From positions 5,828,001-5,892,000 of the forward strand of contig NC_013131.1 in assembly GCF_000024025.1 (NCBI RefSeq): 64,000 nt of DNA. The letters run 5' to 3'. A model generated the notes under the pieces. That model was not told the origin of the DNA. It saw only the letters and a program-made list of their open reading frames with translations, and did no database searches. This DNA is from Catenulispora acidiphila DSM 44928 (GTDB taxonomy: Bacteria > Actinomycetota > Actinomycetes > Streptomycetales > Catenulisporaceae). Below, piece after piece: positions 27,299 through 34,904 of this stretch. Made by a program: the position numbers and the translations under genes. Each line of letters begins with the position of its first letter. Position 1 is the stretch's first letter.

Positions 27299-28185
27299 CG
27301 TTCACTCCTACGCGCTACTAGACGGAGCACCGTGTTGGCGGCCACGGTCGCGGCGACCGTCAGCACGATGAGCAGGAACGAGGCGGCCGCCCCGCGGTAG
27401 ATGTCGTTGTCGACGAAGGCGTCGGTGTAGACCCTCATCAAGGGCACCCAGGTCGAGCTGATCGCGTTGGTGACCGGCTTGAGCGTCGTGGGCTCGTTGA
27501 ACAGCTGCAGCGCGCCGATCAGCGAGAAGACGGTCACCAGCGTCAGCGTCGGGGCGAGCATCGGCAGCTTGACGCGCAGCGCGATCTGCAGCTCGCTGGC
27601 GCCGTCCAGCTCGGCGGCCTGGAACAGCTCGCGCGGCAGGCCGCGCAGCGAGGTGTAGATGACGACCATGTTGAAGCCCAACACGCCCCACACCGCGACG
27701 TTGGCCACGGAGAAGAACACCATGTGCGAACCGAAGTAGTTCACGGTGTTCCCGCCGATCGGGCTGGTCGCCGGCAGGTACATGAACCCCCACAGCAGCG
27801 TGGCGACCACGCCGGGCACCGCGTACGGCAGAAAGATCGCCAGCCGCGAGAACCCGACGAGCCGGGCGCGCTTGGCGTCCAGGCACAGCGCGAACGTGGT
27901 CGACAAGATGATGGTCGCCGGCACTCCGACGACGGCGACCAGCAGCATCCGGCCGATGCTGTGCCAGAACTCCGCGTCGCCGAACGCGGCGCGGTAGTTC
28001 TCCAGCCCGGCGAAGACGGTCGTCGGGTTGTCGGTCCCGAACAGGCCGCCGCCGGCTTTCTGCTTCATGAAGCTCAGGTAGATCGCGTAGCCGCCCGGAG
28101 CGACCGTGAACAGCAGGAACAACGCCACGGCCGGGAGGAGCAGAGCCTGTGGAAGCAGCGTGTGACGCCGGCGACGAACCTTCAT
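27295..28185 (-). CDS. Carbohydrate ABC transporter permease (MalF-like)
   Basis: This encodes 296 residues. The N-terminus is HTLLPQALLLPAVALFLLFT with further helices, and the EAA-like loop is ELFQAAELDGASELQIALRV. It is of the CUT1 MalF/UgpA type without the large periplasmic loop of enterobacterial MalF. It lies 21 bp downstream of the binding-protein gene and is translationally coupled to the MalG-like gene. Confidence 0.9.
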   Translation of the reverse strand: MKVRRRRHTLLPQALLLPAVALFLLFTVAPGGYAIYLSFMKQKAGGGLFGTDNPTTVFAGLENYRAAFGDAEFWHSIGRMLLVAVVGVPATIILSTTFALCLDAKRARLVGFSRLAIFLPYAVPGVVATLLWGFMYLPATSPIGGNTVNYFGSHMVFFSVANVAVWGVLGFNMVVIYTSLRGLPRELFQAAELDGASELQIALRVKLPMLAPTLTLVTVFSLIGALQLFNEPTTLKPVTNAISSTWVPLMRVYTDAFVDNDIYRGAAASFLLIVLTVAATVAANTVLRLVARRSER

Positions 28186-28206
28186 GTCCTGTCCTCTCGC
28201 CCTTCC

Positions 28207-29541
28207 TCAGCCGGTGACGGAGAAGCCGCGCTTCTTCAGGTCGGCGACGGTCGCCTGCTGCATCTGCGTCAGCGCCGCGGTCAGCGGCGTCTTGTTCTGC
28301 AGCGCGGCGGCGAAGTCGTTGGAGTAGGCGTCGAAGGTGACGTTCGCGTTCGGTCCCCAGACCTGGAAGGTGCGAGCGTTCTTCGCCGCGGAGGCGATCA
28401 GCGTGTTGTAGTCCGCCTGGTCGGACATGAACGGCGGCGGGGTCTTCAGCGAGTCCTGGCTCTGGTTGGCCAGCGAGGCCGGGAAGACGTCCACCTGCTG
28501 GATCAGTGTCTTGACACCGTCGGAGGAGGCGTTGAGCCACTTCACGAACTTCGCGGCCTCGGCCGGGTGCTTGGAGTTCGAGGTCACCGCCTCGGTCTCC
28601 CCGCCCCAGATGCCGACCGTGGAGTCCCCAGCGGTCCAGGCCGGAAGCGCCGCGGCGACCCACTTGCCAGCGGTGTCCTTGGCGATCGAGGGGAACTGGT
28701 TCGGCGCCCACTGCGCGCTGACCCAGCCGATGATCGTGCCGTTGTTCATGTCGGTGTTCCACTGCGGGGACCAGTTCGGCTCCGGGGAGACCAGACCCTT
28801 GTCGATCAGGCCGCTCCAGTAGTTCGCGACCTTCTGGGTCGGCGCGTCGTCGATGGCGACGTTCCAGGTGGTCCCGGTCGTCGTCCACCAGTTGGCGCCG
28901 GCCTGCTGCGCGAGCCCGGCGAACCAGCCGGAGTCCACGGCCGAGAAGTTGCCGATGTACTGCTTGGGGTTCTTGGCGTGGATGGTCGCGGCGTCGGCGG
29001 CGTACTCGTCCCAGGTCGTCGGCGCCTTCAGGCCGAGGGAGTCGAAGATGTCCTTGCGGTAGAAGAAGACCATCGGGCAGACGTTCTGCGGGACGCCGTA
29101 GGTCTTGCCCTCGAACTGGACCTGCGCGAGCGAGGACTTGTCGAAGTCGGCGGAGATGTCGCCGACGTACTGGTCGATCGGCACGATCACCTTGTTGGCG
29201 ATCAGCGCCGGGAGCGCCTGGTACTCGACCTCGGTGACGTCGGGGTTGGTGCCGGCGGCGTTGTTGGTGATCAGCTTGTTGTAGAGCGTGTAGCCGGTGC
29301 CCGAGGGCTTGGTCAGCTGCACCTGGATGTCGGGGTTCGCCTTGTTCCACTGGTCGACGGCGGACTGCATGCCGCCGTCCCAGTTGACGAAGGACAGGGT
29401 CACCTTGCCGTGCGAGCCGCTGCTGGCGGCACCGCCTTTGGGCGCGGAGCTGGAGGAGCTGCTACTGCTGCATGCGGTCATCGCCATGGCGGTGACGGCC
29501 AGGGTGAGGGCGGCGGTGCCCCTCATGAGGTTGGTGCGCAA
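28207..29541 (-). CDS. Extracellular sugar-binding lipoprotein (CUT1 family)
   Basis: This encodes about 444 residues. The signal peptide RGTAALTLAVTAMAMTAC has a lipobox and a poly-Ser stretch after Cys. The binding-protein fold shows SFVNWDGGMQSAVDQWNKA, DVTEVEYQALPAL, WDEYAADAATIH and WGGETEAVTSNSKHPAEA. The start chosen is TTG 29541, because a perfect AAAGGAGG sits 7 bases before it. The upstream ATG at 29574 places that ribosome site inside the coding region and overlaps the previous gene by 8 bases. It delivers sugar to the two permeases. Confidence 0.85.
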   Translation of the reverse strand: MRTNLMRGTAALTLAVTAMAMTACSSSSSSSSAPKGGAASSGSHGKVTLSFVNWDGGMQSAVDQWNKANPDIQVQLTKPSGTGYTLYNKLITNNAAGTNPDVTEVEYQALPALIANKVIVPIDQYVGDISADFDKSSLAQVQFEGKTYGVPQNVCPMVFFYRKDIFDSLGLKAPTTWDEYAADAATIHAKNPKQYIGNFSAVDSGWFAGLAQQAGANWWTTTGTTWNVAIDDAPTQKVANYWSGLIDKGLVSPEPNWSPQWNTDMNNGTIIGWVSAQWAPNQFPSIAKDTAGKWVAAALPAWTAGDSTVGIWGGETEAVTSNSKHPAEAAKFVKWLNASSDGVKTLIQQVDVFPASLANQSQDSLKTPPPFMSDQADYNTLIASAAKNARTFQVWGPNANVTFDAYSNDFAAALQNKTPLTAALTQMQQATVADLKKRGFSVTG

Positions 29542-29566
29542 TCCATTGCCTCCTTTGATGATGATT

Positions 29567-31009
29567 TCAGACACCTTGAGCCCAGGCCGGGTAGGAGACC
29601 GGCGTCGTCTGCAGGCCGATCCACTGGCGGCGGGTGAAGCCGGCGAGCTGGCCTTCGCCGCCGTGGCGGGCGTAGCCGTCGTTGACGTGGACCTCGTTGC
29701 TGTGCAGCCGCTCGGCGAACTCGTAGCCGCGCAGCGGGTCGCCGGAGAACACGGAGTTCATCAGCGTGCGGTGGCGGTTGGCGAGCTCCAGAGCCTGGAG
29801 TTCGGAGTCGACGACGGTGATCGGCATGACCGGTCCGAACGTCTCCTCCTGGAAGATCGGCATGTCCGGCGTGACGTCGGTGAGGACCGTCGGGCGGTAG
29901 AACAGGCCGTCGTGCTCGGCGCCGACCGCGACTCGCGCGCCGGCGTCGATCGAGGGCAGGACGAGCCCCTCATGGAAGCGGGCCAGCTGCCCGGCGCTGA
30001 TCACCGGGCCGAGGTCCACCTCTTCGCGCAGCGGGTCGCCGACCCGCAGTTTGCGGACGCGCTCGACGACCGCCTCGGTGAACTCCGCGGCGATCGCGCG
30101 CTGCACGATGTGGCGGCCGGCGCTGATGCAGGTCTGGCCCTGGTACCACAGGGCGGTCCAGACCGCGCAGCTCGCGGCCTGCTCGACGTCGGCGTCGTCG
30201 AGCACGACGAAGGCGTTGTCGCCGCCGAGCTCGGTGATCACCGGGGTCCCGGTGCGCGCGCCGTGCTCCCTGATCGCCGCGCCGACCTCGAAGGAGCCGG
30301 TGAAGTGGATCAGGTCCAGACCCCGGTGGCGGGACAGCGCGGCGCCGGTGGCCGGGCCGTCGCCGGGCAGCACGGCCAGCAGACCGTCCGGCACGCCGGC
30401 GGCGCGCGCGGCCTCGGCGAGGATCCGGCCGCCGGCGATCGGGGTGAGCTCGGCGGGCTTGAGGACGACGGCGTTGCCGTAGGCCAGGCCCGGCGCCAGC
30501 GCCCGCATCGCCAGGCTCATCGGGTAGTTCCACGGCACGATCAGGCCGATGACGCCGAGCGGGACGGCGCGCGACAGGGACATCTTGCCGGGCTTGTAGG
30601 GCGGCAGGATCGAGCCGGCGTTCTCAGTGAGCTGCGTCGCGGAGTTCAGCAGCTGGTTGATCGACTGGCCGAGTTCCTCCTCGGCCTTCTCCGCCGTGCC
30701 GCCGGTCTCCCGGACGAGCAGCGTGATCAGCTCGTCGTGGCGCCGCTGGAGCTGCGCGGCGAACGCCCGGATGACGTCGCAGCGGGTGTTCGCGTCGGTG
30801 TCGGCCCAGGCGGGCTGCGCGCGGCGGGCGGCGGCCACGGCGCGGTCGACCTGCTCGGCCGAGGCGTCGCCGTAGCGGGCGAACGGCGTCCCGGCCGCCT
30901 TGTCCAGGACCGGCCGCCACGCCGAGGCGGGGGATTCGAAGCGGCCGTCGATGAAGACTTCGGCGGTGTACTCGACCGCTTCCGTGGCTTCCGTGCTGAC
31001 AGAACTCAT
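29567..31009 (-). CDS. NAD(P)-dependent aldehyde dehydrogenase
   Basis: This encodes 480 residues from ATG 31009. The cofactor motif is GLIVPWNYPMSLAM, then FTGSFEVG, the general-base Glu in VITELGGDN (Asp where Lys is usual) and the nucleophile in GQTCISAGR. EETFGPVMP and NEVHVNDGYARHGG complete the fold. The family oxidises aldehydes to acids. With the aldo/keto reductase and sugar transporter, it may act on a sugar-derived aldehyde such as lactaldehyde; the substrate is inferred. It starts the run of genes down to 25470. Confidence 0.85.
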   Translation of the reverse strand: MSSVSTEATEAVEYTAEVFIDGRFESPASAWRPVLDKAAGTPFARYGDASAEQVDRAVAAARRAQPAWADTDANTRCDVIRAFAAQLQRRHDELITLLVRETGGTAEKAEEELGQSINQLLNSATQLTENAGSILPPYKPGKMSLSRAVPLGVIGLIVPWNYPMSLAMRALAPGLAYGNAVVLKPAELTPIAGGRILAEAARAAGVPDGLLAVLPGDGPATGAALSRHRGLDLIHFTGSFEVGAAIREHGARTGTPVITELGGDNAFVVLDDADVEQAASCAVWTALWYQGQTCISAGRHIVQRAIAAEFTEAVVERVRKLRVGDPLREEVDLGPVISAGQLARFHEGLVLPSIDAGARVAVGAEHDGLFYRPTVLTDVTPDMPIFQEETFGPVMPITVVDSELQALELANRHRTLMNSVFSGDPLRGYEFAERLHSNEVHVNDGYARHGGEGQLAGFTRRQWIGLQTTPVSYPAWAQGV

Positions 31010-31052
31010 CAGGGACCTTGATCTCTGTATTCGCCGGCAGAACCTGCGTGAT

Positions 31053-31106
31053 GTCGCACTTGCGGTGGTGCATGGGTCGCGCTTGCGGTGGTGCAGGTGT
31101 CGCGCT
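31053..31106. repeat. 23-bp direct repeats in the aldehyde dehydrogenase promoter region
   Basis: The 20-base word GTCGC(A/G)CTTGCGGTGGTGCA occurs at 31053-31072 and 31076-31095, with its first eight bases again at 31099-31106, an exact 23-bp period. The array lies 44-97 bp upstream of the chosen start, about two helical turns per unit, so it could bind a regulator cooperatively. Confidence 0.65.
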
Positions 31107-31131
31107 GATGTCCGCCCGCTCACCGCCGGAC

Positions 31132-31139
31132 TTAATTAA
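31132..31139. promoter_or_regulatory. TTAATTAA palindrome between ThuA-like and aldehyde dehydrogenase genes
   Basis: An 8-bp perfect palindrome, very rare in this GC-rich background, lies in an AT-rich patch (31131-31150) upstream of the aldehyde dehydrogenase. It may be part of a promoter or of a sugar-repressor operator such as that of the nearby ROK protein. Evidence is composition and position only. Confidence 0.35.
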
Positions 31140-31195
31140 CGATGAAAGATAAGGGGGCGGAAAACCCGTGTCAACGCCCCCGGCACCCGCCCCGC

Positions 31196-31882
31196 CTACC
31201 GCGCCGCCCAGAGCAGACCGCGCTCCGTCAGGACTCTGACAGCCGGCGCCCGCAGGTCCTCGACCCGATGCCCCACCGCGGAAACGAACACCTTGCCGGC
31301 GCCCCAACGCCTGGTCCAGACCACGGGCATGGCCACAGCACCCTCGCCCTGACCCCCGTCCCGCGACTCCACGACAGTCGTCGCGAGCACCGTGTTGCGG
31401 CCATCGCCGAGCACCCAGTACTGCTCACTGTGAACGTCGAAATCTTCCAGCCCGGCAACGATGGGATGCTCCGCATGCTCGGCCGCAATCCGGACCCGAT
31501 AGGTCAAAAACTCCGGCGGATGAAACAAGAACAGCCCACCCACCATGCGCAGATAGTCCGGATCCCGAAACGCAGCCAGCACCCCGCCATGCCACCCGGC
31601 GAACCCCATCCCGGCAGCCACAGCACCCACCAACCCGGCACTCTGCTTCCTGCTCAACTCAGCCGCGTCCTCCCCCTCCGACCAGCACTGAACAACCAGA
31701 TCAGTCCCGGCGAGCAACTCGGCATCGCAGTACACATCAAGATCATCCGCGACCACCACCTCAAACCCGGCCGCCACCAACCCCGGAACGAACACCTCAG
31801 TAGTCGCCACCGGAGCATGCCCCTCCCATCCCCCACGAACGACCACCACACGGCGCGGAACCGCGGCATCACTGCCTGCCAT
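31196..31882 (-). CDS. ThuA-like domain protein
   Basis: This encodes 228 residues from ATG 31882, preceded by GGGAGGTCGT. The family features are VVVVRGGWEGHAP, DLDVYCDAELLAGTDLVVQC, MGFAGWHGGVLAAFRD, GGLFLFHPP, VDVHSEQY-type DFDVHSEQYWVL and PVVWTRRWGAGKVFVSAVGH. ThuA-like glutamine-amidotransferase-fold proteins accompany trehalose and other sugar catabolic loci, but their reaction is not well defined. It precedes the sugar transport genes on the same strand, separated by 186 bp. Confidence 0.85.
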   Translation of the reverse strand: MAGSDAAVPRRVVVVRGGWEGHAPVATTEVFVPGLVAAGFEVVVADDLDVYCDAELLAGTDLVVQCWSEGEDAAELSRKQSAGLVGAVAAGMGFAGWHGGVLAAFRDPDYLRMVGGLFLFHPPEFLTYRVRIAAEHAEHPIVAGLEDFDVHSEQYWVLGDGRNTVLATTVVESRDGGQGEGAVAMPVVWTRRWGAGKVFVSAVGHRVEDLRAPAVRVLTERGLLWAAR

Positions 31883-32507
31883 ACGACCTCCCGGGCACGT
31901 CGAAGGGGCGCCGCACCCGACGCCCGCCACTTTGTCTACAACGTAAGGGAAGTGATCCACGACTGACAATGCCGATGACCATGCAGTGGGACGAAGAAGA
32001 TCGGGCAGACCAGGGCGAACGAGGGCAGATCAGCCGACTGTTTTGACGGAAGATGGCTGCAATCTCGCGACCGACGACAAATCCGAAACCGAATGGCGAC
32101 AGCGGACCAAGTCCGAGGCGGAGCCGGACGCCACATACGTCACGCACGGGTCCGAGTCGCTGCGCACACGTTTGGGTTTGTCAGCGGCGGCCGCGTTTGC
32201 GGGGCGACTGAGGATGCCCCCTATGGATGCCAAGCGCTGCATCATCGGGCCCGCGCGAAGCGGCAGGAGCGTGGTGTCCACCCTCGACATGGTGAACAAG
32301 ATCCCTGATACTGGCGCCATGGTGGACTCGGCAAGCGGTCGCGAATCCCCGGGCCAGAACCGACGGAGCCTTGAAGCGCGGGCGAACCTCGGAGCGGTGT
32401 TCGCATGCACCGCGAAGTCGCCCGAAGGTCGGGATGTCTGGTAGACAACTCGGACGACACCGTGAGAATCATGCGCAGCGATCGGTCGCCGACGATGATG
32501 AGGCAGG
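31883..32507. other. Intergenic stretch with no convincing gene
   Basis: About 625 bp without a recognisable gene. Both strands have open frames of 150-170 codons, but they lack the codon bias seen elsewhere and show no family motif. The left end holds the promoter region of the ThuA-like gene. The sequence appears less GC-rich than its neighbours and may be decayed or recently acquired DNA. Confidence 0.5.
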
Positions 32508-33263
32508 ATGAGCGACTTCCACGATGTGTCGATCAACTTGCTGTCCGCCTTGATCGGCCTGACTGCGGGGTGGGCCCGTGGAGCGGCGGCGAATCGGCTT
32601 CGCTACCGACACGCTCGCGGGCTCTGGCGTCAACTCGCAGGGCCGACGGTCAACATCGTCGTCGGAGCGCACAGCGTAACCGGGTGGGAGACTGCCGGGT
32701 TGATGGGCATCGGCGATGCCTTTGCGGTGTCCGAACTGCAGCAGCATCTCGTCAGTATCGGAGCCGGCCAACCGAAGATCATCTACGGCGGACGGCTGGA
32801 GGCCGAGACTCGGCGCAACGATCTGATCCTCATCGGGGGTCCCGACACCAATTCGATGACTCGCGAGGTCATGAAGCGATTGGCTGGGACGTTCAAGTTT
32901 CTCGATCCGCCCGCCCATACGTTTGCCATCCGAGACGCACACGGAGGAAAGACCTATGACCCGGATCCCCCTACGAACGGCGAGGGTACTGACTTCGGCG
33001 TTCTAGTCCGTGCAGTGAACCCGTTCAATCCGGAGGCCTCGGTACTGATTGTGGCGGGCGCCTACGGACTTGGTACGTGGGCTGGCGCACGGCTGGTCCA
33101 CAGCAAAGCCTTCATGCAGGAGCCACTGGTCAGGGCAATGATCCCGTTCGAGTGTCTGTTCGAAACGGATGTGGTGGCCTCAACGCCTCAAGCTACGAAG
33201 ATTCTCGCGCTGCGGTCGCTCGACGTAGACCCGGCAGCCATCGGTGGTAGCGCGGTGATCTAG
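32508..33263 (+). CDS. Membrane-anchored alpha/beta protein of unknown function
   Basis: This encodes 251 residues. A short N-terminal hydrophobic segment (INLLSALIGLTAGWARGAA) is followed by basic residues and a soluble domain. Strand-like motifs are TVNIVVGAH, DLILIGGPDTNSMTREVMKR and ASVLIVAGAYGLGTWAGARL. They suggest a Rossmann-like nucleotide-binding fold with a GGPxxN loop and an AGxxGxGT loop. I do not recognise a named family. Codon usage is less biased than in neighbours, and the gene stands alone between an apparently empty region and the ROK gene. A sensing or effector role would be speculation. Confidence 0.6.
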   Translation: MSDFHDVSINLLSALIGLTAGWARGAAANRLRYRHARGLWRQLAGPTVNIVVGAHSVTGWETAGLMGIGDAFAVSELQQHLVSIGAGQPKIIYGGRLEAETRRNDLILIGGPDTNSMTREVMKRLAGTFKFLDPPAHTFAIRDAHGGKTYDPDPPTNGEGTDFGVLVRAVNPFNPEASVLIVAGAYGLGTWAGARLVHSKAFMQEPLVRAMIPFECLFETDVVASTPQATKILALRSLDVDPAAIGGSAVI

Positions 33264-33425
33264 GGCGCCGCCCGGTCTTTGTGTGTGGCCGTTCTGATTA
33301 GGCCTGCGTATCGGCGACTCTGAAGGGTGCACGGCAGCCCACGGGAAAATCGGTACTCGCAGCCGTGATCGAGCCCAAGCCCGATACCAGCGCCGCGCCC
33401 GAGCCGGTGCTCGTAGCTGTCGCGC

Positions 33426-34640
33426 TCAGCTTGCGAAGTGTCCGCCTGCTGCCAGCAGTCGCGCCACCGGCAGGGTTGCGGCGCCGAGGGCTACCGCGCC
33501 CGGGCCCAGTTCGCCGACGTCGATGCGGGTTTGGTCGAAGAGGTAGGGGAGGGCGTGGCGGCGGGCGGCTTCGCGGATGGCGGGCATGAGGAGGGGGCCC
33601 AGTTGTTCGCCTACCCAGCCGGCGAGGATGACCTGGTCGGGGTTGATCATGTTGATCAGGTTGCCGACGCCGATGCCCAGGTACTCGGCTGCTTCGTCGA
33701 AGGTGGCGGTGGCGGCTTCGTCGGCGCCGGTGGTGGCTCGGGCGGCGAGTTCGGCCATTTTGGCTTCGGTGCCGTCGCTGGTGAAGGGCTTGCCGGCGGG
33801 GTGGGCCAGGTACGCGTCGAGGATCGCCGTGGCGCCGACGTAGGCCTCGAGGCAGCCGTGGGAGCCGCAGCGGCAGGCGCGGCCGCGGGCTTCGATCACC
33901 GCGTGGCCCCACTCGCTGGTGGAGCTGGAGCCGCTTTCGGCAAGGGAGGAGCCTTCGGCGATCGCGGCGCCGACGCCCACGCCCCACAGGGCGACGACCG
34001 CGCGGCGTGCATCGCGTCCCGCGCCGCGCCATGCCTCAGCCTGGCCGAGGGTGCGTGCGCAGTTGTCGATGAGGATCGGCGCGTCGAGCTCTGCTCGCAG
34101 TGCGTCGCCGAGCGGTACGCCGGACCAGCCGAGCGTCGGTGCGTGGACCACGCCGCGCTCGCCCTCCTGCACCGCGCCGGGGACGCCGATACCGATACCG
34201 AGCAGCCGCTCGTGCGGAACGCCGGTGCTGTCCAGCAGGGAGCGCACGCCGGAGACGACCAGGCGCACCACGACATCCGGATCCAGGCGTCCGACGCGGA
34301 TCTCGTGCGTGGAGGTCGCCAGGGTGGACAGCGTCCAGTCGAACAGCACCACGTGGATGTGAGTCTCGCCGATGTCGACGCCGACCGCGTAGCCGAACCC
34401 GGGCCGCGCCGCGAGCATCGTGCGCGGCCGCCCACCGTTGGAGTCCACCGACCCGGCCTCGGCCACCAGCCCGTCGGAGATCAGATCCGACACGACATTG
34501 CTCACCGCCGCCGAGCTCATCCCGGCCAACCGCGCCAATTCCGGACGGCTCACCGCCCGCCCGAGGTAGATACACGACAGCAAGGTGGCGCGGCTACGAC
34601 GGCGAAGATCGCGCGTCGTCTGCGCACCGGCCTGGATCAC
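33426..34640 (-). CDS. ROK-family transcriptional regulator
   Basis: This encodes 404 residues. The N-terminal HTH (SRPELARLAGMSSAAVSNVV) is followed by a ROK sugar-kinase-like domain. That domain has the ATP-like motif VGVDIGETHIHVVLFD, GIGIGVPGAV, DNCARTLGQAE, and the zinc-binding CRCGSHGCLEAYVG. Such proteins repress sugar genes and respond to sugars or sugar phosphates. It is about 1.5 kb upstream of the ThuA-like gene on the same strand, making it the best candidate regulator of the sugar cluster. Confidence 0.9.
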   Translation of the reverse strand: MIQAGAQTTRDLRRRSRATLLSCIYLGRAVSRPELARLAGMSSAAVSNVVSDLISDGLVAEAGSVDSNGGRPRTMLAARPGFGYAVGVDIGETHIHVVLFDWTLSTLATSTHEIRVGRLDPDVVVRLVVSGVRSLLDSTGVPHERLLGIGIGVPGAVQEGERGVVHAPTLGWSGVPLGDALRAELDAPILIDNCARTLGQAEAWRGAGRDARRAVVALWGVGVGAAIAEGSSLAESGSSSTSEWGHAVIEARGRACRCGSHGCLEAYVGATAILDAYLAHPAGKPFTSDGTEAKMAELAARATTGADEAATATFDEAAEYLGIGVGNLINMINPDQVILAGWVGEQLGPLLMPAIREAARRHALPYLFDQTRIDVGELGPGAVALGAATLPVARLLAAGGHFAS

Positions 34641-34693
34641 ATGACGAATTGTGCCAGACAGCCGGTCGCCCCGGTGCGTGCCGGTGAGAGCGC

Positions 34694-34801
34694 TTACAGT
34701 CCGAGCGAGGCGACGAGCGTGGAGGAGACATGCGCCAGCTCGGGATGAGAGGCGATGAAGACGGTCTCGACGCCCGCCAGCTCATGGTTCATCAGCGCCA
34801 T
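34694..34801 (-). pseudogene. Remnant of a CoaD-like phosphopantetheine adenylyltransferase C-terminus
   Basis: A 35-residue frame reads MALMNHELAGVETVFIASHP and continues through HVSSTLVASLGL to TAA. This aligns with the CoaD region around 'MAxMNxxLxxxExVFxxxSxxxSFxSSSLVKEVA', including the SSSLV adenylyl-binding motif. The same frame meets a TGA eight codons before the methionine, and no N-terminal CoaD sequence is visible upstream. It appears to be a 5'-deleted fragment, perhaps recombined when the ROK and peptidase genes came together. A short functional peptide is not excluded. Confidence 0.5.
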
Positions 34802-34842
34802 CGGCGTCTCGCGCCCAGGTCACGGGCGAGGCAAGCCGCAGC

Positions 34843-34876
34843 CGGGCGCCCCGGAGCCGAAGCCCCGAGGCGCCCG
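34843..34876 (-). terminator. Hairpin terminator after the S53 peptidase gene
   Basis: The arms CGGGCGCCCCGG (34843-34854) and the partner ending GGCGCCCG (34876) form a GC-rich stem with one mismatch. It lies 29 bp past the peptidase stop in its direction of transcription. There is no clear U-tract, so it is a probable rather than certain terminator. Confidence 0.5.
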
Positions 34877-34904
34877 CCACTGTGACTCACCTCACCGCAT
34901 CAGC

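Noticed and set aside
21691..31021. Several very long plus-strand frames opposite the flavoprotein, transporter and dehydrogenase genes
   Set aside because: Low-complexity Arg/Gly/Ala translations without motifs; the opposite strand encodes clear enzyme families.
31986..32536. Genes of 150-170 codons on either strand upstream of the orphan membrane protein
   Set aside because: No family motif, weak third-position bias and heavy mutual overlap.
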